Origin: Bacteroidota bacterium
GTDB taxonomy: Bacteria > Bacteroidota > Bacteroidia > Flavobacteriales > Flavobacteriaceae
DNA: 7,378 nt
Reading direction: 5' to 3'
Assembly: GCA_023393485.1 (NCBI GenBank)
Contig: JAEWLD010000254.1
Location: 1 to 7,378, forward strand
Each line of letters opens with the position of its first letter. The first letter of the stretch is position 1. Made by a program: the position numbers and the translations under genes. Below the pieces are notes generated by a model. It did no database searches. It had not been told where the DNA came from and was given only the letters and a program-made list of their open reading frames with translations. Positions 1-5,390 of the stretch are shown here, piece after piece.

Positions 1-310
1 GTGTGCAGCCTGAACCAAAGTCAACTTCAAAAGTTTTTGGAAATTCGTTACCCGATGATGTCTGGGTAACCGTCGCGCAGGAAACATCGGTGGTTCGGCT
101 CACGTCAGCCGGCCTTGAATCGAGTACGGACTCGTCGTTTGCAGCCTGCATCGCCATTTGGAAATCTTCTTCATTGATCCGGTCGATCACAGCCGTCGTT
201 TTGAGCAACTCGCTGTCATTGAAGCCGTCTGAATTGTCGTCATCGTTATTACAGGAATAAAATGACAAACCGGCGATTGCCGCCGCCAGAAATAAGCTAA
301 GTTTTTTCAT
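1..310 (-). CDS. Putative surface-exposed lipoprotein, N-terminal part (incomplete)
   Basis: This gene reads leftward from the ATG at 308-310 and runs off the window at base 1, so only the first 103 residues are visible. The N-terminus is a lipoprotein signal peptide: two lysines, a hydrophobic stretch of about residues 4-17, and a lipobox FYSC ending in Cys20, which would be lipidated. The residues after the cysteine are NNDDDNSD. An acidic run here resembles the lipoprotein export signal described for Bacteroidota, which sends lipoproteins to the outer face of the outer membrane; surface exposure is therefore inferred. Further on there is a segment with CATVTQ, FPKTFEVDFGSGCT, a pattern I recall from uncharacterised flavobacterial lipoproteins. 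No enzymatic function can be assigned. It is divergent from porX with a 425-base gap between start codons, so any shared regulation is speculative. A signal peptide, lipobox and matching reading frame make the gene itself quite certain. Confidence 0.85.
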   Translation of the reverse strand, partial: MKKLSLFLAAAIAGLSFYSCNNDDDNSDGFNDSELLKTTAVIDRINEEDFQMAMQAANDESVLDSRPADVSRTTDVSCATVTQTSSGNEFPKTFEVDFGSGCT

Positions 311-419
311 AATTGAAAGGTTTATTCCGAAGCATGGCTCCTGCCCTTGCCCCGGTGGTTAAAAATCGGGCGTAAGACATCGAGCCTGAAAAAGAGTTTA
401 ACCGATTTTTTTAAAATTG

Positions 420-449
420 CAAATCTTCATCGGATGTGCCGTATGCAAA
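420..449 (-). promoter_or_regulatory. Possible Bacteroidota-type promoter for the lipoprotein gene
   Basis: On the minus strand the -33 element would be TTTG (CAAA on the plus strand, 446-449) and the -7 element AAGATTTG (plus 420-427), matching TAnnTTTG at 7 of 8 positions. The 18-base spacing is close to the usual 19. Transcription would begin near 414 and give a leader of about 100 bases containing the 361-369 / 402-410 inverted repeat. The first base of the -7 box is off, so this is a tentative call. Confidence 0.35.
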
Positions 450-493
450 AAAATCGTTTGCGGGATCGGTTTCAGTGTGCTCGGGTAAGAGCA

Positions 494-532
494 GCGACTC
501 GTTTTTGAATTCAAAAAACTGATTCCCGTCGC
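494..532. repeat. Palindrome TTTTTGAATTCAAAAA inside a longer inverted repeat
   Basis: Bases 502-517 form a perfect 16-base palindrome centred on GAATTC. It sits inside an outer inverted repeat, GCGAC at 494-498 and GTCGC at 528-532. It lies between two divergent genes, about 185 bases from the lipoprotein start and 220 bases from porX, so an operator role for either is possible. As RNA it would be an AU-rich hairpin. No run of T follows that would make it a standard terminator. The function is unknown. Confidence 0.45.
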
Positions 533-735
533 GATTTGTGTCTGGGTTTTGGCTGTCGATTGGCATGGCAAAAAGGATTAGTTTGTAGGTTTTGTAAATT
601 TATCAATCGGCTGGAGCCTTTCGTTTATAGAATTTTCAGGCTTTGTTACATCATTTCAAAATCCGCACATTTACAATATCTTTATGACGGCAATCGTTTT
701 TGAAGTGTTAAATTGCCGCTTTTAATCGGTTTACA

Positions 736-2292
736 ATGGACAAAATCAAAATACTATGGGTCGATGACGAGATTGACCTGCTCAAGCCGCATATCCTGTT
801 CCTCGAAAAGAAAAACTACGATGTAACTACCTGCAATAACGGCCGCGAAGCCGTAGATGTATTTGCCGACGGAGACTTTGACATCGTCTTCCTTGACGAA
901 AACATGCCCGGAATGAGCGGCCTTGAAACGCTCGGGGAAATGAAGGAAAAAAAATCGTCGACGCCGGTCATCATGATCACCAAAAGCGAAGAAGAATACA
1001 TCATGGAAGAAGCCATCGGTTCCAAAATCGCCGATTATTTGATCAAACCCGTCAATCCGAACCAGATTTTGCTGGCGCTCAAGAAAAACCTCGACCATTC
1101 GCGACTGATTTCAGAAAAGACGACGCTTGACTATCAGAAGGAATTCCGAAAAATCGCCGTAGATATGTCAATGGTGAATTCATGGGAAGAATGGACCGAA
1201 TTGTATAAAAGGCTGATGTATTGGGAACTCGAGCTTGTCAACATCGAAGACCAAAGCATGGTTGAAATCCTCGAGTCGCAAAAAAACGAGGCCAATTCGC
1301 AATTCGGCAAATTTATCGAGCGCAATTATGAAGATTGGTTTCTACCCAAGGCTGATCGCCCGGTACAGTCGCATACGCTGTTCAGGGAATTGGTCGTGCC
1401 CGAATTGCAGAAAAAAGACCGTCCGGTTTTGCTTGTAGTCATAGATAATCTGCGATATGACCAATGGAAAGCATTTGAATTTGTAGTCGCCAGCCATTAC
1501 AAGCTCGAAAAGGAAGTGCCGTATTACGCAATCCTGCCAACGGCTACGCAATATGCGCGAAACGCCATTTTCTCAGGCCTGACGCCGGCCGACATGGAAA
1601 AACAATTTCCGCAATACTGGAAAAACGATGTTGACGAGGGCGGCAAAAACATGTTTGAAGCCGAATTCCTCGCGGCGCAGCTCAAACGGCTCGGGCTGCA
1701 AAACCTCAAAAGTGAATATTTCAAAATCACGACACTCGCGCAAGGCAGAAAACTCGCGGATAGTTTCAAATCGTTGAAAGACCATAATCTGGTGACTATT
1801 GTATATAACTTCATCGATATGCTGTCTCACGCCAAAACAGAAATGGATGTCGTCAAGGAACTTGCCTCTGATGACAAGGCGTATCGCTCGCTTGCTTTGA
1901 GTTGGTTCCAGAATTCGCCGCTGCTGGAAATGATCCGCCAGGCGCAGCAGCTCGGTTTCAGGCTGATCATCACCACCGACCATGGCACGATCAATGTCAA
2001 AAATCCGTCAAAAGTAATAGGTGACAAAAACACCAGCCTGAACCTGCGCTATAAGACCGGCAGAAGCCTGACTTATGAAGACCGCGACGTCTATGCCGTC
2101 AAAGACCCGAAAAAAATAGGGCTTCCGGCAATCAACATGAGCAGTTCATACATTTTTGCCAAGAATGATTTCTTTCTCGCGTATGTCAATAATTTCAACC
2201 ATTATGTGAGTTATTACCGCAACACCTATCAGCATGGCGGGATTTCGCTTGAGGAAATGATTGTTCCGTTTTTGGTGTTTAATCCGAGGTAG
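736..2292 (+). CDS. porX: PorX: response regulator with PglZ/alkaline-phosphatase-like effector domain
   Basis: This 518-residue protein has the PorX architecture, and the length fits the family. Residues 1-120 are a CheY-like receiver: acidic pair D10-D11, phospho-acceptor D54 in FLDENMPGMSG, T82, and K104-P105. Residues about 230-518 are a PglZ/alkaline-phosphatase superfamily domain with a full set of candidate metal ligands: D237 (VVIDNLR), T271 in PTATQ as the likely nucleophile position, D361 and H365 (FIDMLSHAK), D415-H416 (TTDHG) and H500 (QHGG). Characterised PorX, with the sensor PorY and sigma factor SigP, controls type IX secretion genes; as I recall, its effector domain is a zinc-dependent phosphodiesterase acting on oligonucleotides. 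There is no DNA-binding domain. No porY or T9SS structural gene is nearby. The ATG at 736 puts the receiver in the normal register; no strong ribosome binding site precedes it. A terminator follows at 2317-2339, so it is probably monocistronic. The assignment is firm. Confidence 0.95.
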   Translation: MDKIKILWVDDEIDLLKPHILFLEKKNYDVTTCNNGREAVDVFADGDFDIVFLDENMPGMSGLETLGEMKEKKSSTPVIMITKSEEEYIMEEAIGSKIADYLIKPVNPNQILLALKKNLDHSRLISEKTTLDYQKEFRKIAVDMSMVNSWEEWTELYKRLMYWELELVNIEDQSMVEILESQKNEANSQFGKFIERNYEDWFLPKADRPVQSHTLFRELVVPELQKKDRPVLLVVIDNLRYDQWKAFEFVVASHYKLEKEVPYYAILPTATQYARNAIFSGLTPADMEKQFPQYWKNDVDEGGKNMFEAEFLAAQLKRLGLQNLKSEYFKITTLAQGRKLADSFKSLKDHNLVTIVYNFIDMLSHAKTEMDVVKELASDDKAYRSLALSWFQNSPLLEMIRQAQQLGFRLIITTDHGTINVKNPSKVIGDKNTSLNLRYKTGRSLTYEDRDVYAVKDPKKIGLPAINMSSSYIFAKNDFFLAYVNNFNHYVSYYRNTYQHGGISLEEMIVPFLVFNPR

Positions 2293-2316
2293 CCAATGTT
2301 TGACACGGCTGTTTGC

Positions 2317-2339
2317 GGTGTTGATAATACCTTTTTTTT
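2317..2339 (+). terminator. Rho-independent terminator after porX
   Basis: GGTGTT at 2317-2322 pairs with AATACC at 2326-2331, including one G-U pair, across a GAT loop, and eight T residues follow directly at 2332-2339. It begins 25 bases after the porX stop codon. The stem is only moderately stable, but the position and the T-tract are what an intrinsic terminator needs. Confidence 0.65.
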
Positions 2340-2449
2340 GCTGTTCAATCTTTAAAAATTACGAATTGATGTGGTTTTCATCACTGAAAGTTTTTGGAAT
2401 TTGTGTACCTTCGGGGAAATGGGTAGGGGGAAAATGGATAACCCCTAAC

Positions 2450-2491
2450 AAAAAATGCGATCGCCGCTTTACGGGAAACCCGCATCTTTTT
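2450..2491. terminator. Possible bidirectional terminator hairpin
   Basis: AAAAAATGCG at 2450-2459 is complementary to CGCATCTTTTT at 2481-2491 with a single bulged C, and the interior contains a small CGGG-AAA-CCCG stem at 2472-2482 that competes with the outer stem. The A-tract on one side and T-tract on the other give the form of a bidirectional terminator. There is no obvious transcript for it to end, apart from porX read-through, so the call is tentative. Confidence 0.3.
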
Positions 2492-2606
2492 AAAAAGTTC
2501 GAGCGGTGCTGACCCGGCTGTCCACTTTTTTTGGTTTCAGATTTACGACGATTTTTATCGGTCGCTTGACAAAACCAACACTATTTATTTCATACGCGGA
2601 CCCGCG

Positions 2607-2639
2607 TTTTGTTTATTGCCAAATTCGTGGCAACTTTGC
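2607..2639 (+). promoter_or_regulatory. Bacteroidota-type promoter immediately before tsaE
   Basis: The -33 element TTTTG lies at 2607-2611 and the -7 element CAACTTTG, followed by C, at 2631-2638. This matches TAnnTTTG at 7 of 8 positions with exactly 19 bases between the elements. The -7 box ends only four bases before the tsaE ATG at 2643, so transcription would begin at or near the start codon. The inverted repeat TTGCCA (2616-2621) / TGGCAA (2628-2633) lies within the promoter spacer and -7 box and could be an operator. Confidence 0.55.
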
Positions 2640-2642
2640 AGA

Positions 2643-3056
2643 ATGGAATTTGAATTTTCTCTAACAGACATAGATACTGCTGCCCAAAAGATGTTGGCTG
2701 CCAATTCCGAAAAAGTCATCCTTTTCAAGGGTGAGATGGGCGCCGGAAAAACCACATTCATCAAGGCGTTATGCCGCGCGCTCGGCATTTACGACGTTAC
2801 CTCAAGCCCGACTTTCTCGCTCGTGAACGAATATCTTTCCGATACAGGCCAAACAGTCTATCACTTTGATGTCTACCGTTTAAAGAATGAAACCGAAGCC
2901 CTGGACATGGGCATCGAAGAATATCTTTATTCGGGAAATTACTGCTTCATTGAATGGCCGGAAAAAATCCCGGGTTTGATCCCTGAAAATCATGCTGTGG
3001 CCAATCTTTCGGTTTTGCCTGACGGAAGACGAAAACTGGTTTTATCAACCGTTTAG
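2643..3056 (+). CDS. tsaE: tRNA t6A37 biosynthesis ATPase TsaE (YjeE family)
   Basis: This 137-residue cytoplasmic P-loop ATPase is of normal size for TsaE. With TsaB and TsaD it forms the complex that transfers threonylcarbamoyl to A37 of tRNAs reading ANN codons; TsaE's ATP hydrolysis drives the cycle. Visible motifs in order are the Walker A loop GEMGAGKTT (residues 30-38, K36), the switch segment SSPTFSLVNEY (54-64), a Walker-B-like HFDVYRL with D76, and the family's IEWPEK (103-108). The frame also contains a TTG at 2616, but the ATG at 2643 gives the usual TsaE N-terminus and is chosen. The 92-base gap to the next gene contains no clear terminator, so co-transcription with it is possible. 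The assignment is firm. Confidence 0.95.
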   Translation: MEFEFSLTDIDTAAQKMLAANSEKVILFKGEMGAGKTTFIKALCRALGIYDVTSSPTFSLVNEYLSDTGQTVYHFDVYRLKNETEALDMGIEEYLYSGNYCFIEWPEKIPGLIPENHAVANLSVLPDGRRKLVLSTV

Positions 3057-3086
3057 GATACGTGCGCTTAGAAAAATCAAACTTTT

Positions 3087-3114
3087 GGCTTATTGCTTAC
3101 GGCTTAATGCTTTT
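3087..3114 (+). repeat. Tandem heptamer repeat, four units
   Basis: Four consecutive 7-base units, GGCTTAT, TGCTTAC, GGCTTAA and TGCTTTT, follow one another without gaps. They alternate so that the array also reads as two 14-base units differing at a few bases. It lies 35 bases before the dehydrogenase start codon, in the gap after tsaE. A regulatory role or simple slippage-generated repeat are both possible. Confidence 0.6.
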
Positions 3115-3148
3115 TTAACTAAATTAGACAGGAAATTTCAACCCGGTC

Positions 3149-4342
3149 ATGTCCAAGACACCATTTACGATACAGCAGCTGATTCCGCAAGAGGAAAAAT
3201 TGGAAGTTGCACAGCATAAAAGTGAACTTTTTATAGGCATTCCAAAAGAGACAAGTTATCAGGAACGACGGTTGTGCCTGACACCCGACGCGGTTTATTC
3301 ATTGACTTCACACGGGCATCGCGTGATGATGGAAGCCGGAGCCGGCACCGGAGCCGGATACTGTGACACTGAATACAGTGAAGCCGGCGCTGAAATCACG
3401 GCCGATACCAAAAAAGTTTTCGGCTGCCCGATCATCCTCAAAGTCGAACCGCCCACCAAAGATGAGATAGCGATGCTTCAGCTTGAAGCCATCCTGATTT
3501 CGGCCATACAGATCAAAACGCGCAAAAAGGAATATTTCGAGTCGCTGGCCAAAAAGAAAATTACCGCGCTTGCATTTGAGTATATCAAAGACGAGGATTA
3601 CTCCTACCCGGCCGTAAAATCCCTGAGTGAGATTGCGGGCACGGCGTCGATACTGATTGCCGCCGAATTGATGACGCACAACGATTTCGGCAAAGGGTTG
3701 CTGTTTGGAAACATCACCGGGGTGCCGCCAACGGACGTGGTTATCCTTGGCGCCGGGACTGTTGGCGAATATGCAGCCAGGACAGCGCTCGGGCTTGGTG
3801 CAAAAATCAAAATCTTCGACAATTCAATCACAAAATTGCGCCGGCTCCAGAACAGCCTGACCGAGCGCGTCTTTACATCGACAATCACACCAAAAGCCTT
3901 GCTCAAAGCGCTGCGGCGCGCCGATGTGGCCATTGGTGCCATGCGCGGCCAGGAACGTTGCCCGGTAGTGGTTTCGGAATCGATGGTCGAGCATATGAAA
4001 CGCGGCGCGGTAATCGTCGATGTCAGTATTGACACCGGCGGCTGTTTTGAGACGTCGGAAGTCACTACGCATGAGAAACCGACATTCATGAAGCACAACG
4101 TCATCCATTATTGTGTGCCGAATATTCCGTCGCGGTATTCAAAAACTGCAACTCTTTCCATCAGCAACATCATCACGCCATCACTATTGAGCATCGCCGA
4201 AGATGGCGGCATTGAAGCGGCTATCCGCAAAAACCAAGGCCTTAAGCACGGCGTATATCTTTACCACGGAATCCTGACCAATAAAATCGTCGGTGAATGG
4301 TTCAACATGCCTGATAATGACATCAACCTGATTGTTTTTTAG
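3149..4342 (+). CDS. Alanine dehydrogenase/PNT-family oxidoreductase, divergent active site
   Basis: This 397-residue protein belongs to the alanine dehydrogenase / transhydrogenase alpha family. Characterised Ald is about 370 residues and converts L-alanine plus NAD+ to pyruvate, ammonia and NADH; the extra here is an N-terminal extension of about 26 residues. The catalytic domain begins at GIPKET (30-35). The nucleotide-binding domain has GVPPTDVVILGAGTVGEYAAR (191-211), with the GxGxxG loop at 201-206 and D224 as the likely NAD ribose contact. Aligned by eye to the M. tuberculosis enzyme as I remember it, R15 (R41), D270 (D295) and N300 (N325) are kept, but K75 aligns with E100 and H96 with Q121. 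Related flavobacterial proteins annotated as alanine dehydrogenase seem to share this, so it is probably a lineage-wide variant, not a mutation, and its substrate is less certain than the name suggests. It sits 92 bases after tsaE and 8 bases before a lipoprotein gene. Family certain; activity not. Confidence 0.88.
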   Translation: MSKTPFTIQQLIPQEEKLEVAQHKSELFIGIPKETSYQERRLCLTPDAVYSLTSHGHRVMMEAGAGTGAGYCDTEYSEAGAEITADTKKVFGCPIILKVEPPTKDEIAMLQLEAILISAIQIKTRKKEYFESLAKKKITALAFEYIKDEDYSYPAVKSLSEIAGTASILIAAELMTHNDFGKGLLFGNITGVPPTDVVILGAGTVGEYAARTALGLGAKIKIFDNSITKLRRLQNSLTERVFTSTITPKALLKALRRADVAIGAMRGQERCPVVVSESMVEHMKRGAVIVDVSIDTGGCFETSEVTTHEKPTFMKHNVIHYCVPNIPSRYSKTATLSISNIITPSLLSIAEDGGIEAAIRKNQGLKHGVYLYHGILTNKIVGEWFNMPDNDINLIVF

Positions 4343-4350
4343 GATTTGGA

Positions 4351-4917
4351 ATGAGTAGAATTTTAGCAATCCTGTGGGTCGCCTGTATCGTCCTTTCGTG
4401 TGAAAAACGATATCGGTTGATCGGTGAAACCGATTTTGATTCATTGATTGTCATCGATACCCTTGCCATTAAACCCGAACGAAAGATTTTCAGGGTCGTC
4501 GACTCAATTGATTCGTATCCGCGAATTTTGGTAAAATCCAACCGACTCTATCTTTTTGATTCGGATTGCGCGTTTCAGGATGATTCGACTATCATCGCCT
4601 ATGAACCGGCGTTTTTGATAGACGATCAGGGCGAATTCCGCAAAAACGGGCTTTGGATTTATGCCGATTTCTATACAGAAGGAAAATTCCCGTTTAATAA
4701 AAGCGGAATCAGATTCAGCGTAGATTCCATTCCAAAGGGCTGGACCCAAAACGTTCCTGCCAAGGAAGGAATTTATTTTTTCGAAAACAATTCGCTGAAG
4801 ATGCTGTCGCACGAACAATCAGGAACGAGATTCAGGGAAAAAGAAAAAGATGGGTTTTACTTCTTTCCCAACTCGGGACGGCTTTTCGATAGGATAAATA
4901 TCACTGATATCGAATGA
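4351..4917 (+). CDS. Small hypothetical lipoprotein
   Basis: I do not recognise this 188-residue protein. It starts with a lipoprotein signal peptide: a short N-terminus with Arg3, a hydrophobic stretch (residues 4-15), and a lipobox VLSC ending in Cys17. The residues after the cysteine are EKRYRLIG, without the acidic run seen in the lipoprotein at 1-310, so it may stay on the periplasmic side of a membrane. The rest is rich in aromatic and charged residues with alternating hydrophobic strands, suggesting a beta-rich fold, but no known motif is visible. Its start is only 8 bases after the stop codon of the dehydrogenase gene, and the two are almost certainly co-transcribed. No terminator of good quality follows. 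The lipoprotein nature is well supported; the function is unknown. Confidence 0.85.
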   Translation: MSRILAILWVACIVLSCEKRYRLIGETDFDSLIVIDTLAIKPERKIFRVVDSIDSYPRILVKSNRLYLFDSDCAFQDDSTIIAYEPAFLIDDQGEFRKNGLWIYADFYTEGKFPFNKSGIRFSVDSIPKGWTQNVPAKEGIYFFENNSLKMLSHEQSGTRFREKEKDGFYFFPNSGRLFDRINITDIE

Positions 4918-4958
4918 ATTTCTACAGCTTAACGCATAAGTGTTACAGCTAAAAAAGC

Positions 4959-4966
4959 TATTTTTG
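4959..4966 (+). promoter_or_regulatory. Possible -7 promoter element for the DUF4258-like gene
   Basis: TATTTTTG at 4959-4966 matches TAnnTTTG at all eight positions and ends 16 bases before the ATG at 4983. No TTG is found at the usual spacing upstream; that segment instead has a small stem, TAACGC (4930-4935) with GTGTTA (4940-4945), and two copies of TACAGCT at 4923-4929 and 4944-4950. Lack of a -33 element keeps confidence low. Confidence 0.4.
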
Positions 4967-4982
4967 CAGCAAATTTTAGAAA

Positions 4983-5360
4983 ATGAAACTCACTTACCGC
5001 ATAGGCTATTACATGATCGGTCTGACCATGGGCTTGTTTATCGTCGCTGCCATCTGGAGCGGCAAAGATGCCCGGTGCAATTATTTTCCGAATGCGCGCG
5101 TGCTGGCCAATTTCAGGTCGAAGCCTTTCGAATTTTCGGAAATTGCCAAAACACAGCTTAAGGAAGGTTGGGTAGACAGTACTGATGTAGTGAACACGCT
5201 CAAATACGGCGACGTCGATTTTGATCAAAGCAATGTCAAGTCCGATGGCGGCAAACGCTACGTTGTTGATGGGAAAACTGCTAAAAACCTGCCTATTACG
5301 CTGGAAATTGTCAATTATGACAAAAGAGCGGTCCTGAAGAAAATCACCAAAAAGAAATAA
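4983..5360 (+). CDS. Small membrane-anchored protein, DUF4258-like
   Basis: This 125-residue protein has an N-terminal hydrophobic segment (about residues 8-25) that would act as a membrane anchor or uncleaved signal, followed by a soluble part. The pattern SGKDARCNYFPNARV (26-40), then KYGDVDFDQSN (74-84), DGKTAKN (96-102) and ITLEIVNYDKRAVLKKI (105-121), is one I recall from flavobacterial proteins annotated with a DUF4258 domain; that label is from memory and its function is unknown. The C-terminus is lysine-rich (KKITKKK). The anchor and positive residues near the N-terminus suggest an inner-membrane protein, topology uncertain. It follows the lipoprotein gene by 65 bases and ends at a strong terminator whose A-tract overlaps its stop codon. 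It converges on the tRNA-Val gene. Confidence 0.8.
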   Translation: MKLTYRIGYYMIGLTMGLFIVAAIWSGKDARCNYFPNARVLANFRSKPFEFSEIAKTQLKEGWVDSTDVVNTLKYGDVDFDQSNVKSDGGKRYVVDGKTAKNLPITLEIVNYDKRAVLKKITKKK

Positions 5361-5389
5361 AAAAACGCTACCCGAGAGTAGCGTTTTTT
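5359..5389. terminator. Bidirectional intrinsic terminator
   Basis: CGCTAC (5366-5371) pairs with GTAGCG (5378-5383) around a CCGAGA loop. The stem is extended by an A-tract at 5359-5365 facing a T-tract at 5384-5389. It works in both directions: plus for the DUF4258-like gene, whose stop codon overlaps the A-tract, and minus for the tRNA-Val gene, which ends at 5391. This is the clearest terminator in the window. Confidence 0.9.
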
Positions 5390-5390
5390 G

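Larger units (their letters stand above)
311..735. other. Non-coding divergent intergenic region (lipoprotein gene / porX)
   Basis: This 425-base stretch separates the divergent starts of the lipoprotein gene and porX. I see no credible coding frame in it. It holds a weak minus-strand promoter (420-449), a G-rich segment near the lipoprotein start (on the minus strand, CACCGGGGCAAGGGCAGGAG around 334-353), an inverted repeat AAAAATCGG at 361-369 with CCGATTTTT at 402-410, and a perfect 16-base palindrome at 502-517. For porX I find only imperfect -7 elements: TATCTTTA at 677-684 (7 of 8 against TAnnTTTG) and TTAGTTTG at 578-585 (7 of 8), neither with a TTG at the usual 19-base spacing. The porX promoter is therefore unresolved. 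Confidence 0.6.
2340..2642. other. Non-coding spacer between porX and tsaE with several inverted repeats
   Basis: About 300 bases without a supportable gene. It carries a series of short inverted repeats. TTTCA/TGAAA lies within 2376-2390. TAGGGG (2424-2429) pairs with CCCCTA (2442-2447). An A-rich/U-rich hairpin, AAAAAATGCG (2450-2459) against CGCATCTTTTT (2481-2491), encloses CGGGAAACCCG. CGACGAT (2546-2552) pairs with ATCGGTCG (2557-2564) with one bulge. ACGCGGACCCGCGT (2594-2607) is followed by TTTGTTTATT and could be a small terminator. The region could be a degenerate spacer, a 3' UTR or an unrecognised small RNA; I see no clear promoter that would favour the last. Confidence 0.5.

Noticed and set aside
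3..260. Plus-strand 85-codon open frame at the window start
   Set aside because: It is antisense to the lipoprotein gene, which has a convincing signal peptide and lipobox; the plus-strand translation has no recognisable features.
754..2033. Several minus-strand open frames across porX
   Set aside because: They are shadows of the porX coding frame, whose receiver and phosphatase-domain motifs are continuous from start to stop.
2261..2512. Plus-strand 83-codon frame overlapping the 3' end of porX
   Set aside because: It starts inside porX, crosses the terminator and hairpins, and has no domain or protein-like composition.
2616..2642. TTG as an upstream start of tsaE adding nine residues
   Set aside because: The added residues lie in the promoter and inverted repeat, and the ATG at 2643 gives the standard TsaE N-terminus.
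2992..3219. Plus-strand 75-codon frame across the tsaE-dehydrogenase junction
   Set aside because: It overlaps both real genes out of frame and crosses the heptamer repeat; the translation has no recognisable motif.
3604..4104. Minus-strand 166-codon frame opposite the dehydrogenase gene
   Set aside because: It is antisense to well-conserved coding sequence with no motif of its own.
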